This document shows positions 39,101-52,400 of a DNA stretch of 64,000 nt, piece by piece. This DNA comes from Heliopora coerulea. Taxonomy: Eukaryota > Cnidaria > Anthozoa > Scleralcyonacea > Helioporidae. Made by a program: the position numbers and the translations under genes. The number at the start of each line of letters is the position of its first letter. The stretch's first letter is position 1. The notes beneath the pieces are model-generated. The model was not told where the DNA came from, made no database searches, and saw only the letters and a list, made by a program, of their open reading frames with translations. Location: NCBI GenBank assembly GCA_030142905.1, contig JASJOG010000024.1:2558001-2622000 (forward strand), read 5' to 3'.

Positions 39101-42100
39101 CTTCTGAACTGCAGGTCGCTATGCGACCTCAAAGAAACGTTTTTCCATTTAAGAACCTCCAAAACAACCCCAGAAATGCATTTCCTAGTTGAATTGTTTC
39201 AAAAAAGGCATGCTTTTCTTAAAAACATACATACAATATACTTTAGGAACAAAGAAGTGCTTGTAATTCTACAAACGCGAGGGTCAATGACCCAATTGCC
39301 CTCCCTTCTCTCCTTGGTTACGCTCCTCGTTGGCGGTAGCGGTGGTTATGCATGATGTTGTATGTGTTTTGTATGAGTTTTTATTGGTTCGTGGTCGTCT
39401 CGTTGACGTGTTCCAACTGTTAAGTTAGTATTTCAAAGGTGGTTGTTTTTAAGTGCTTTATTAGTAAAGGTAGGATACCGTGACTGATGGCGAAGCCCGA
39501 AGTTTGATACATCGCTTTAACACCAAGGTCAAGGTATATAACCGATCTATATCATAGTTGGTGAAGTTTCAAAAGAAATATATAACTTGCCCGACAAATA
39601 TATGGAAATTGAGAAATTTTGATAGAGAGTAAATGAATATCTTAATGAGGTTGATTAGTTCGTTATCAACCTCCCGAGAACAAAAGAAACTTAGCCAACG
39701 ATGATATTGGTTAATTAAATGCTTTGATTATTAGTTAATTGCTGTTGGTCTATTCGTAGTTGTCGTCGTTGCTGCTGTTGCTGTTATTGTTGTTGCTAGG
39801 CATGTTGATGAGGAACCTAAGTACCTAACTCAAGAATCTACCTAAAGCCGGGCCATATTAGTGGACGGTGCGCTGGCTTTCCCGATTAAATGAATATTTG
39901 ACCTGATTACAAAGGCTTATTCAGCAATCTAAATAATCATGGTCAGGGCAATGGTTCAGAGATGGAAGCATGCATGAGAGAGAATGTTGGGTCGCTGTAC
40001 CTAGTTGTGAGCCTAAAGCACAAGGCAGTATACAGTGGTGCTCGGTGTTATCAGAATCAAGTATCAACGTTTTTAAGGGCAGATCCTTATCACATAATTC
40101 CTCTTTGGACCTCTGACCTATATATAACTGTACAGCGAGGCCCCATTACTTTTAATTTGCGACGAATGTCTCTTAAAGAGTGATGTTAGCAGTGAAATTT
40201 ATAAATTTTTTGCTAATGGCAGACCAATGAATAAACCTGTGAATTTAACAGAGTTGTGGGTGATTTATGAGCTCTTTCTGTCAATATTTTATTCAATATC
40301 TATGTACACACAGAATGTTTTTCTTTTGTTAGACCTTTGGTTGTCGTTAATTATTGAACTAGGGATTTAAGTACACGTTTAAAACTATCATTAGAAGGGA
40401 ATGAATTTTTAACTCGTTGGCTTCCCCCACAACGTTCTGAGATGTCGAACACTCATTTGATTCGTGAGTGTCAAGGGGTTATTTTAACATTGCTTCGTTC
40501 CGTGAAACGCTACTATCCGGAGAGTATTATACAGCAATTCATTGGTCGTCGATAATAACACGAGCCAGCAAGATCGATCTCTGGTCGGTAACGTAAACAC
40601 AAGGAGCCAAATATGACGCCACCATTTTGAGGACACTTTTCGGGGATCCTCCAACAGTCCAGTTATATAGAGAGCAGTAGTCTAGTCGTCACCGGATTGG
40701 CTTGTTATTAAACTGATTCTTTTGTCCAGGTTTCAGACTTTTTTGCACGAAGGGACGATTTATTCAATGAAATGATTTGGCAAAAGAAACTGCGAGGTGA
40801 GTTAAATCTTAATGCGTTGAGGGACTGCCGAAACTAAACGTAAAACGTGTTATTCTTGATTTAACTCTTACAAAGGACTTTCGCTGGAAACGTTGGCACT
40901 TTCTGTTATCATTTTTGGCCGACTAGATCTTCTAGCTTCTAGCGGCAAAGTGGTATCCGGCACATCGGTAATGAGTTTGGTTTCTTGTTCCCTTGTTGTC
41001 AAATAAGCATGATGCCAAAGAAAAGCGGATTTCCAGATGTCTTATGTTTTCGGTGAAGTAATACTTGAAAGGCTTCTTTTCACATGCAAATTGAGCTCCT
41101 AAGTCAAAGAAAAACTCCCAATGCAGGTTTCCTGCATTCACATTTTACGCTACACTGTTAGGTCGATCACGTACACCCGTGATGCTTTCCATACGCGGGT
41201 TGGAAACCATAGTCTGTATCATGAATAATCTTTCATTGTCGTATTTCATATTACGCAGAAAACCAGCACTAACAACAGGTTGTTCTTGATGGAAACAAAA
41301 AATATATAATGTCAAGTTTCAATTTTCCAAGTGACCTTAGTTAACACGGTATAGTTCTCCTTACCATCTGGAGTTGTCCGTTATTGCCAGTTTTCCGCAC
41401 TCTGAAATGTGGGAGTGAATGGATTTTCAGGCGTCGTTTCACGTTTCGACAAGTTAGGGAGGTTATTCTTTTCATGAATGCTTCATATAGTCTTGAATCA
41501 GAACTGCACCAACAGGCCAATTTAAATGAAAACTATAAAGAAAAAAGATCGCACTTGAAGAAAGCTATACTGGCAGAAATACCAAAACTAAAAAGACGAG
41601 TTAAAGTTTAATTTTAAAGGACATCAATGGCTTCCGCGCAAACGTTACACACTATATTTCATTACTTTGGGTGTATTTTTGGTTAATTTGAACTGAAACT
41701 GATTGTAGTTGCTCATCAAGCTAAGAACATCATTTACCGCTCATTGCCAGAAAATTCATCATCATTAACGCCAATTTCGAACTCATTATCGCGAGAATAC
41801 ACTCATTTTATTGAATCGACACTCGTTTATGCTTTTGTCGCGTTAATTTTGATATTTTGCATAGAAAATAACATTCAGGTAGATGAACGATCTTCAAGCT
41901 CGATACTTAGAAAATGATTTCTGAGCCCCAGACGGGGATCGAACCCGCAACCTTCTGATGACCGGTTAGACGCTCTAACCATTGAGCTACCGAGACTCAG
42001 ATGGTGAGCTAAGGTGCAAATTCGATATATAGGTCGCACATATATATCGAATGGTCGCACATATAGGTCGATATATATATGGTCGCACATATATATCGAA

Positions 42101-43424
42101 TTTGCACCTTAGCTTACCATCTGAGTCTCGGTAGCTCAATGGTTAGAGCGTCTAACCGGTCATCAGAAGGTTGCGGGTTCGATCCCCGTCTGGGGCTCAG
42201 AAATCATTTTCTGAGTATCGAGCTTGAAGATCGTTCATCTACCTCAATATATCCAAGCTCTCAGTTCTTCTCAAACATCAAAATAACATTCATTAGCGTA
42301 GATACGCCACCGCTTACATGAAAGGGCATTCAGTAGCGCTAACCGAAGACTAAAATTTCGATTAAATAAGATATCAATTACGCAAGACATTTGTCCAGTC
42401 TGGTGGAAGTTCGACTGAAGGTTTTGAAGGCTATATGGAATCGCAATACGTATATTTGAAACTGTTAACGAAAGTTGAACTTTTATTTCGCAGCACTTTG
42501 CACATTGCATCAACTTTCATGACCTAGGAAATTTTTTATTTTTTTAAATTTTGTTAGCTGCTGACACACTAACCCCACATTTGCTGGGAAGAATTCAGGA
42601 GCTGATTTTTTGTGAAAGGATAAGGGGGTTTACAAGCCCAGGTGTGGATCCAGTTAACCAGACCATTGGTTATTCTAGGATTTTAAGGGGTGGTGGTTCG
42701 TTTATCACTTAGATGGGATTAAAGAAAAAAGGTGCAAATAAAGTTTATGTGAATTCCTACGTTGTCTGGTGTCTCAAGAGGAGGGGTTAACTCCCCTGAA
42801 CCCATCCCTTGAATCCACCACTGGAATTATGGTGATTTTTTTTTTCGTTCAGTAACTTTTTGTTACCCTTTCGAAACTAGTTTTCTCTCCAGGTATTCTG
42901 GACTTCAGTTTCGATATCAGAACCGAATTTTTGCATTTGGTCTTGTTGCAGAAAATAAGCTGTTGTTTTGGATTAGCAATCAGATGCTGTTGTGGGAAAG
43001 AATTTCGATGCATTTAGCTATTTTGATTAACATTTTGGTGGCTTTGTTTTATCCTTTCTCTGGAGGTGTGAGAGGTATGATCGTAACTGATGGCACGAAT
43101 TAAGATGTGCCTGTAAATATAAATATGCACAGATACGTTGATACAAAGATGTATAGATATATACAGTAGATATATAGATAGATATATATATTGATACATT
43201 GATACATAGATACATAGATACATAGATACATTGATATATAGATATATAGATACATTGATATATAGATATAGACATATAGATATATTGATATAGATAGATA
43301 GATATAGATATATACATGGATATATATATAGATATATACATGGATATATATATATAATATATATATGTATATATAGATATAGATATAGACATGTATATAT
43401 AGATATAGATATGTATATATATAG

Positions 43425-43457
<33 letters not shown>

Positions 43458-46400
43458 TACATATATATAGATGTAGATATAGATATATAAAGATATACAT
43501 GTATAGATATATATATATATATAGATATAAGAAGTAAAATAGACAAAATTTTTGCTGTCGCTACTCTGAGTTTCACGCGCTCAGGCGATCATCAGGCAAC
43601 TGACAGATTATTTAATTATTCACACATTTACAAGTTCACAGATGGTGTTGTGTTACATGTCGGCATGCGCTGAAAAGCTCAGATCGTTTATTTAAGATGT
43701 TCTTTTTACGTCCCTTCAAGATTAATAGCTTTTCCTCTAAGCATAAGCGGCATTTTCTAAATCTTGCTTTACATGATGGTAGCTGTTTAATGATTTCCCA
43801 CTTGATCGTGTATTTTCGTTTGTTGTCCTTGAGTTGCCATATGTGTTTGGAGAGTTCAGTTTCGTTGTGGTATTTTTTGTTGTTCAGTGATTTGCTGTGG
43901 TTTCGGTATCTAGTTTTGAAGTCGTTGGCTGTGACGCCTATGTATGTCCGTGTCTCGTTGTTGTCAGTTGTTGTAACTTCGGCCTTGTAAATCACGTTCG
44001 TTTTTAGGCAATTGCCTTGGATTGGGCATTGGTCAGGTTGTCTACAGTTGCAGTTACGTGTGTTGTTTCCGTTTGTTGATTTTGTTCGGTTGTCATGTCT
44101 TTTGAGTATTGTTTTGTTATGTCTAGTGATAAAGGATTTCATGTTTTCGTTGCAGCTATAACTTACACGTATAGTGTGTCTGTTAAAGAGCTTGGAAAGT
44201 TTGTTATTAGGTGGGAAGTGTTTGTCAACAAGTTGTAAGAAGTCGCGTGCGATGTTTGTTTTGACGTTTATGCTGTAAGGAGGATTAAACCAGATCACGT
44301 TTCGTTGTCTGTTACGTTGGGTATTTGTATTGGTGTTAGGTGGTTCGTATTTGAGTTGTGTGTTAAAGTTGCTTCGTTTGAGGGCTTCGTTGTAGGTAGG
44401 AGCAGCGGCGTCAAAAGTATTTTTATTAGATGATAGTTTGTTGATTCGTCGGTTGATAGATCTGGGGAGTTCGCGTATTATGGAGGGTGGGTGGTTAGAT
44501 GAGCGGTTGATGTAAAGAGGGTCGTCGTTGGGTTTTCTGTAGGGTTTGTAAGTACCGTTGGTGAGGTCGAATGTTAAGTCAAGGAATAAGAATTCAAACC
44601 CAAGTAAACCAGTGGCGAACCTCCACCGACGCAATCTCGTGGTTTCAATCAATCCAGAACAAACGGAGAAAATCATTCATATCCTTCGATATAATAGACT
44701 TTTACCCTTCAATTTCTGAACATCTCCTGGACCGATGTATCGCATGGGGAAAACAATTCATAAACATCACAGACAACGACATCTCAATCATCAAACACGC
44801 ACGCAAATCACTTCTTTTCCACCAAAACCAAATATGGTCTAAACGCAACGCAGACAACACATTTGACGTAACTATAGGAAGCTATGACGGAGCAGAGATA
44901 TGCGAACTTGTCGGTCTCTTCATACTCAACACACTTCAAGAACGCTTCGGAAAAAATGTTGGATTATACCGCGACGACGGCTTGGCAGTGATCAACACCA
45001 AATCTGGCAGACTATGTGACAAGGAAAGAAAAGAACTTGTTCGTATATTCGACGACCTCGGCCTTAAAATTACAACACTGACTAACCAAGATCGCACAAA
45101 CTTCCTTGACTTAACATTCGACCTCACCAACGGTACTTACAAACCCTACAGAAAACCCAACGACGACCCTCTTTACATCAACCGCTCATCTAACCACCCA
45201 CCCTCCATAATACGCGAACTCCCCAGATCTATCAACCGACGAATCAACAAACTATCATCTAATAAAAATACTTTTGACGCCGCTGCTCCTACCTACAACG
45301 AAGCCCTCAAACGAAGCAACTTTAACACACAACTCAAATACGAACCACCTAACACCAATACAAATACCCAACGTAACAGACAACGAAACGTGATCTGGTT
45401 TAATCCTCCTTACAGCATAAACGTCAAAACAAACATCGCACGCGACTTCTTACAACTTGTTGACAAACACTTCCCACCTAATAACAAACTTTCCAAGCTC
45501 TTTAACAGACACACTATACGTGTAAGTTATAGCTGCAACGAAAACATGAAATCCTTTATCACTAGACATAACAAAACAATACTCAAAAGACATGACAACC
45601 GAACAAAATCAACAAACGGAAACAACACACGTAACTGCAACTGTAGACAACCTGACCAATGCCCAATCCAAGGCAATTGCCTAAAAACGAACGTGATTTA
45701 CAAGGCCGAAGTTACAACAACTGACAACAACGAGACACGGACATACATAGGCGTCACAGCCAACGACTTCAAAACTAGATACCGAAACCACAGCAAATCA
45801 CTGAACAACAAAAAATACCACAACGAAACTGAACTCTCCAAACACATATGGCAACTCAAGGACAACAAACGAAAATACACGATCAAGTGGGAAATCATTA
45901 AACAGCTACCATCATGTAAAGCAAGATTTAGAAAATGCCGCTTATGCTTAGAGGAAAAGCTATTAATCTTGAAGGGACGTAAAAAGAACATCTTAAATAA
46001 ACGATCTGAGCTTTTCAGCGCATGCCGACATGTAACACAACACCATCTGTGAACTTGTAAATGTGTGAATAATTAAATAATCTGTCAGTTGCCTGATGAT
46101 CGCCTGAGCGCGTGAAACTCAGAGTAGCGACAGCAAAAATTTTGTCTATTTTACTTCTTTATTCGCTCTACTGGTATGGTATTGAGCGCTCTTCATCTTC
46201 AAACCAACACTGCAACCTTTCTGGTCCTCACCTTTGGTTTACATATTTGACACATTTGAGTTGCCTATATAATGTAGGCTCCTCCATCCTGATCATCAGC
46301 ACTACACTGATGAGGCCCAATAGGCCGAAACGGTTCCGTCTGTAGTTATATATATATATTTAAAACACGAGGCGATAGTCGAGTGTTTTAGACCCGATAA

Positions 46401-49400
46401 ATCTAATTAGTGGTAATAAACTGAGTAAGAATCATCCTGATTTTAAGAAAATTTTCCCTCATATGTATCTATATATATGTATTCGTGTCATATGTGCTAT
46501 ACAATATTCGCTTCCAAATTACATGGGATTTACAATGGCTTGTTTTCTAAATCCCATGTCGTTTCACAATTCACATTATATATTTCCCTAATTATTTGTA
46601 CGATTTTCCTTTCTGTAGACATTGATTCTCGTCTATCTTCGCTGGTTTGGGTGGCCATGTTTATTTCCTTGATGCTTATGGTGGCTTTCCCTCGCCCATC
46701 TGGTGCAAGAACGTTTTTATTTGCAATAATTCTTCGTTTATTTTTTTCAATTGGCTTGGAAGCTACGCTGGTTCTTCTCGGAATCGTAAATGTAAGTTTT
46801 ATTTCTGCAACACTGCCGCATGTTTCGCTAAAAAACCATCAATCAAAAAATTGCCTGGAACCCTTTGTAAAGCTTTTATTTATTTCAGCATATTTAATCA
46901 CGGTAAGCTTTAAGACTCATAGAATTTCAAAGGACCTTGCTTGATAAAAAATGTACAAAACTGTATAGACAAGGATGCGGATTAATGAAATACGTTACTA
47001 AATAAGTAAATACAAGATAAAAGCGGTAAAATTTTTAAGTTTAACAGGAATATTATTATTTAATAATAGCTTAAATTTTGCTAAGTTAGTGTTATGATTA
47101 CTTATAACGTGTGTGGGCGTTGAGTTCCAAGAAATAGCTCCCTCTTTACGCGAAACTTTTTCTTAGGAAATTTGTTTATGGTTTGGTAGATGAAGCTTTG
47201 AGATATTACTGCGAAATCCGTAAGCCTGATTGTCGCATGCCTTGAACAGTCGTGAAATATATGAAGAAACTAAGTTTTTTAATGCCTATGAACGTTATTG
47301 GTAGTTCACGCACATCAATTGTTTAATTGGGATCCTCTGCAATGCATTAAATTTCGCGTAAAGATGACCTGATGGAACCAGTAAACGGCCCTGTGTGTAT
47401 ATTATATATGTATTAGTTTGTCGTGTGCGAACGAACAGGACGGTTTGACGATGCCCAGATAGCTTTTCCGGCGGATAAGTTCCACGAGTGAGGACAGTTC
47501 TATCCATGCTTTGAATAAGCAAATATAAATTTACCTTCCGAAAAACGAGTTATTCGCTAATTAGTGCTATTTCGCTAACAAAGTTTAAGTTGAATTTTCT
47601 AAGTAAGGATTGCACTGTTTTCTCGCTTACCCGTTGAATAGACAATTCGGCCGTCATACAAATGGGACACAGTTATAGTGTTTCGTAAAACGCATGGTAA
47701 AACTCCTCTTTGCTTCAGATTTCCTTGCTAACCAACTTGGAGATGGTGTAGATCCAATAAAAAGCGAATTCGAGGAAGCATGGTCATGGTCATTTTTGCG
47801 AGCTAAAATATATTTGTGGGTGCTGCACTTAACTCCATATTATCATTATTATAGGAGTAAAGGAAGATCAGAATTACATTTTATCTGTTTCAGAAAACGA
47901 AACACAAAAGAAGACCAAACTCTTCTTTGCCATGAAATGTCACTATTTTCGCCAGTCTTCCAAGTGTATCTCTCTCACGTTCGACGACAACAATTTAAAT
48001 TAGTTAATGATCCGCTATTTGAATTTATGGAGAACCCTTTTGGCTTATGATCGATGTTTGATCTCTGAAACGCACTTTCCCCATGCCCACAGTTTTAGCC
48101 CATTTTGACTTCAATAGAATGACCGAAACTTTGTTGATGCGAACGTTGTTCTTGTATTTCACAGTATATGTCAGGGTACGTGCTCTCTCAAGGAAGCATG
48201 AGGGCCATTTATACCAGGAAATATAAGCCATGGCTCGTATAAGCTGCGAATAAAATACTCATGTATTTTAGAATCACCATGTAGAATCACCATAATGTAG
48301 AATCACCATTTCTTTTTATCTTCAATGGAGATATCACCCAGAATCTTATTCTAAGTGAGTTGTCGTAAAGTACGTCAAAAATAATCGGCCGTTAAACGGA
48401 TAAAAATAATCTAGTGGCATGTCTAGGCCATGAAGTTTACCTACCATACTCATTCCAGTGGCCTTTCCGCTATTTTAAAACTAGAAAGTGGGAAAGGATA
48501 CAGGAATGAGTTCAAGAATTTCAAATATTTCGACAAAACTAAACCGAGTTTCAGGTAATATATTTCATGAAAGTAAATTACCAAACTAACGAAAAACATG
48601 ATGTAACGGCCTCGAAAAATTACTTTAGGAAGCTACAAAGTGTAATCCTTTTTTCTTCACCGTTAGTTTGCATCTTTAAACAATTAAGCACATTTCTTAG
48701 GCCACACAGCAATTTTGAGTCCTATTAAATATTCGATTATGTAAAACTCGTGTGGACACTTTTTCCATGGTTGTGAATGTTTTCGAAGCCGAACCAAACG
48801 AAAACTGAGTATTTAAGTTGTGTGAAGAATGGGAACTGACGTACAAATGCGCAAAGAAGATTGAAATTGACGTACAAAATTTTCCTCTGTAGGCAGCCAT
48901 CTTGGCTACACTTTTTATCAAGCCATTGTCTTCTTCCGTTGAGTAGAAAGAATCTGCATCAAACTGGTCACGTGCCTTCCGAAATCTAGGAAATAGAAAA
49001 CAAAATTATTTTACAACAGAATTTGTCGTGCAAAAACCCAACTTCAAATACTTCTATTTTTGTGCAAAGTTTGTCACGTTAGACGTCATTATTTAAAATC
49101 ATCCTGTCCCAACACCTTCCGTTATAAATGAATAAGACAACACAGTAAAATTGCTACATGTGTAAAGGTAAACTGTCACAAAAGCCTTAAAGGAGAACGA
49201 ATTTTTTTATCTTGCTGGTACTGTAGAGTCACTGCAGCTAACGACGACCGAAATCATCGGCAGAGAAATGTGTGGCACAAACGTTCAGACACGTCGAATT
49301 TTAAATTTCCCTTAAATAAAGTGTACAAACGGCTTATTTCAGAGTGTACCAAACTCAAGATTTTGCTCTTCTTTCGTGCTACTCGGGAACGTCTCCTAAT

Positions 49401-52400
49401 TCATTTGCAAAACAACTTGTCTTAACGCCTAGTGTCCGATAGATCGGAAACCAGGTACAAAAGAACAGTGGAATGAAAAAAGCAAAAACAAAGTGAGAAC
49501 AAAGAACAAAACAAAATTCAGGCTTTAAAAGGTTAAATAAGTATATTTTATTTTAGGAAACGTTAGCTCTTTAACGCCTGAATTTGTTTCCTTTTGTTAT
49601 TTCTTTGTATTTGCTTTGTTCATTCCACTGTTCATTTGTTCTTGGCGTCCAATATATCGGGAACTAGACGCTGAAGGTTTGAAAGCACTTAATATGTTAA
49701 TATTTGGTCAATATAGAATAATATTTCAATGGCATTGTTCACAAATTGTATACAAGGTGCCCTTCACTTGTTAAATTTAAGTGAAGGTACATGATCAATA
49801 TGATCCAGTCTTTTCCCCGCGAACGGAGGAGTGGTGAAAAGACCGTTGGTATGAGCATGATGCTTGGAGACCCCTTGGGTCGCTCAGGACTTGGTAAGGA
49901 AATGAATAAATCGTGTTATTCTCATTTAGTCACACAATTCTTTCTAATTCGTTCGTTATTCAAACGCGGTTGCTATCCAGAGTTGTAGTATACATGTAGT
50001 TAACTATTTTACATGTGAAGCTCAAACAAGTTTCAATAAGAAAACTGTTAAGTGTCCAGTATCTTCCCCATGACTTCCTCTTTTTTCCCCTTAGTTGATC
50101 AGCAAAGGAGTGTTTCTTGTCAGCTTTGTTGGCAACAAAGGCACGTTTCAACATGGAGTTACAAGAATGCTGGCTGACAAAGATTTTCTTTTCCATCTTG
50201 GTTATTTTGGATTTTGTCTTTTAGGACTTTGTTTTAATGAATTGTTTTATAGTATATTGGTAAGTGTGGTTGCATGAATAATCTGGAAAGATGCCAGAAA
50301 TGGTGCTGGTTTGCGATTTTTAGTGACAGTTGTTTTAAATTGTTTATCTACTGGTTTGTTCCCGTGGATGCAGGTCAGTTGGGTGGATTTTTCGTACTTT
50401 TTTAAGTGTTATGGGTTGTTTTAACTTACTTTGAAAAATCACCAATTTGTTCTGAAATAGAGCAGTCAGTATGACTGTACCGAATGGTGGTATATTTAAC
50501 CATAATGCTTTCCTAACGTAAGTTAGCTGTTATAAAAATTTCTAAAAAAATCTTCAACGTATCACTATACGAAAATTGATATAATTAATGCTTTCTTCAA
50601 CTCAAATCTAATCATTTAGAAATCCTGTCTTCCTGGAGTTTAGCAAGATACAAAGGATTATGATTAAATGTTTGGGTCTCAATTTTTTTTTTCTCTATCC
50701 AAGGAGCAAACGTCAAGTAATTTGTTTTGTAACGCGGCAGCCTACTTCGCTGGTTTCTTTATAAATATGTGCTATTAACTATCCTGTTCCTTCCCCTTAG
50801 AAAAGGTCTGGTAACTATTAATCTTTTCGAGACCAGGTGTAAAATCGTGAGGTGTTTTCCAGAAAAAAAGTGTAGAAGACTTGTATGTACACTCTGTCCA
50901 AGAAATATAAAGCAGCCTTTTATTGAAAACGACCGTGGTTTAGATCTTAAAGATCCATATTCATAATCATAATCGCCTTTGTTCCAGAGCATTTTGCTCA
51001 AAACGTCAGTGTTTAATCATTCCGCTCCCAGTGGCGTAAATCATTGGGGAATGAAGGAGATATATCCCCTCCACTTTTTAGATAAGGGGGAATGACTATT
51101 GTAATCATCCTCCCACTTACGGACTTGAGATTTTCGAAAGAATATGAGAGTATCAAATCTGATATTCTGTTAGATTGATTCAAATATTTACTGTGCTTTG
51201 TTTTCTGTCGGTTACGTGGTTGGTTTCTGTTGTACATTCATCCCTACCTTCCTCAAGCCTATTTCATCATATAGTATTAGATGGTATTTGGCGGTATTGC
51301 AATACCTTTCGCAACCACATGGAAACATTCTGAAGAATTTGAAAATTCCATTAATACTGTGAAATACCAAGCAGTCGGAATAGAATTTGTTTCTATTTAC
51401 AATGCCGTCAAACACCCTAGGCAACTGATGGCAACGATATAGGAAGACATCCGATACCTCTGGGGACTCTTGGCAACCGTGAATGTTCAAAATGTCCTAC
51501 ATGCAATGCGATTTGATAAACATGACGAGTGAGGACTTCTCCAAAGATGATTTTATGAAAAAAAGTGCGAAAGTGTTCTTGTCTTTATGATAAATTTTGT
51601 AAGGATTGAAAAATAATATCTAAAGTTAAACTTGTGAAAAGCAGTTAGGAATAATTTTGGGTTACGTCCAAATGAAGCGGAGAAAAGATAATAAAATATA
51701 GGGAGTACTTTCGCGATATTTGAAGAAGAACAATCTGGGATCATAGAGAACAGATGTACAGATGCCTGTAATATTCCAGAATTTAGATGGGCTTGTGTCA
51801 TTCCTCGACCTTACGTTTTCTCCAACGTACGCAAAACAGCAGCAAGAGATGGAAAACGCAGACTACTTGTTCAAAGACGACCATTGTGCTTATATGCAAG
51901 CAAATTCCACCAAACTTCACACTACCGTCGAATGCCCAGGGTATTTGAGGGTATTTTGGTTGTAAAATGCTAAACACCAAATACTGTCGGGTACCGTCAA
52001 ATACTGTACGGGAATTAAACTTTAGCAACATGTGAAGGTCTGTTGGAAAGCCTTTAAAATCTTTAATGTTCAATTCACCCTCCTGCTTGCCTCCAGTGAG
52101 TCCATGTGCGGTTCTAATGTATTGAATTCAGTGATACTAAATCGTTATTTTCATCAAAACTTCATCAGAGCTTAAAACACGTCAGAGAATCTTGATATGA
52201 ACCACCTGGTTTGCTGCACTAAAATAACTTAATGAATTTTGTAGTTACTGGATGTTGTTTTCCGTGAAGAAACCTTGATCAATGTTATCCGCAGTGTAAC
52301 ACGGAATGGGCGGTCTATCATTTTGACAGCATTGTTGGCTCTCATATTGGTTTATCTGTTCTCCATTGTTGGATTTCTTTTTCTGAAGGACGATTTCCTC

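Larger units (their letters stand above)
43529..46159 (+). mobile_element. Penelope-like element in inverted (palindromic) arrangement
   Basis: Left arm 43529-44586 and right arm 45102-46159 are both 1,058 bp and, as far as I can read, identical in inverted orientation; the 331 shared codons agree completely. The 515-bp spacer (44587-45101) is unique and belongs to the longer + strand copy. The minus copy is thus a 5'-truncated version starting at codons [10 protein letters not shown]. Inverted or tandem 5'-truncated copies are a known property of Penelope-like elements. The absence of indels between arms implies a recent event or ongoing conversion. A target duplication was not resolved because the left end lies in a microsatellite. 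Confidence 0.9.

Noticed and set aside
42125..42196. Functional tRNA gene
   Set aside because: C instead of U at position 33 and a mismatched anticodon stem, and the module is part of a repeated palindrome.
41875..42321. Open frames containing [20 protein letters not shown] on both strands
   Set aside because: Translation of the tRNA-like modules; identical on both strands because of the palindrome.
43014..43576. Three overlapping Ile/Tyr/Ser-rich minus-strand frames
   Set aside because: Translations of the GATATA microsatellite.
43697..43990. 97-codon frame antisense to the PLE protein (and its twin at 45698-45991 on the other strand)
   Set aside because: Shadow of the PLE coding sequence; it appears twice only because the arms are inverted copies.
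47694..48050. 118-codon frame in intron 23
   Set aside because: No recognised domain or splice context; length is within chance for AT-rich intron of this size, though an unknown element cannot be excluded.
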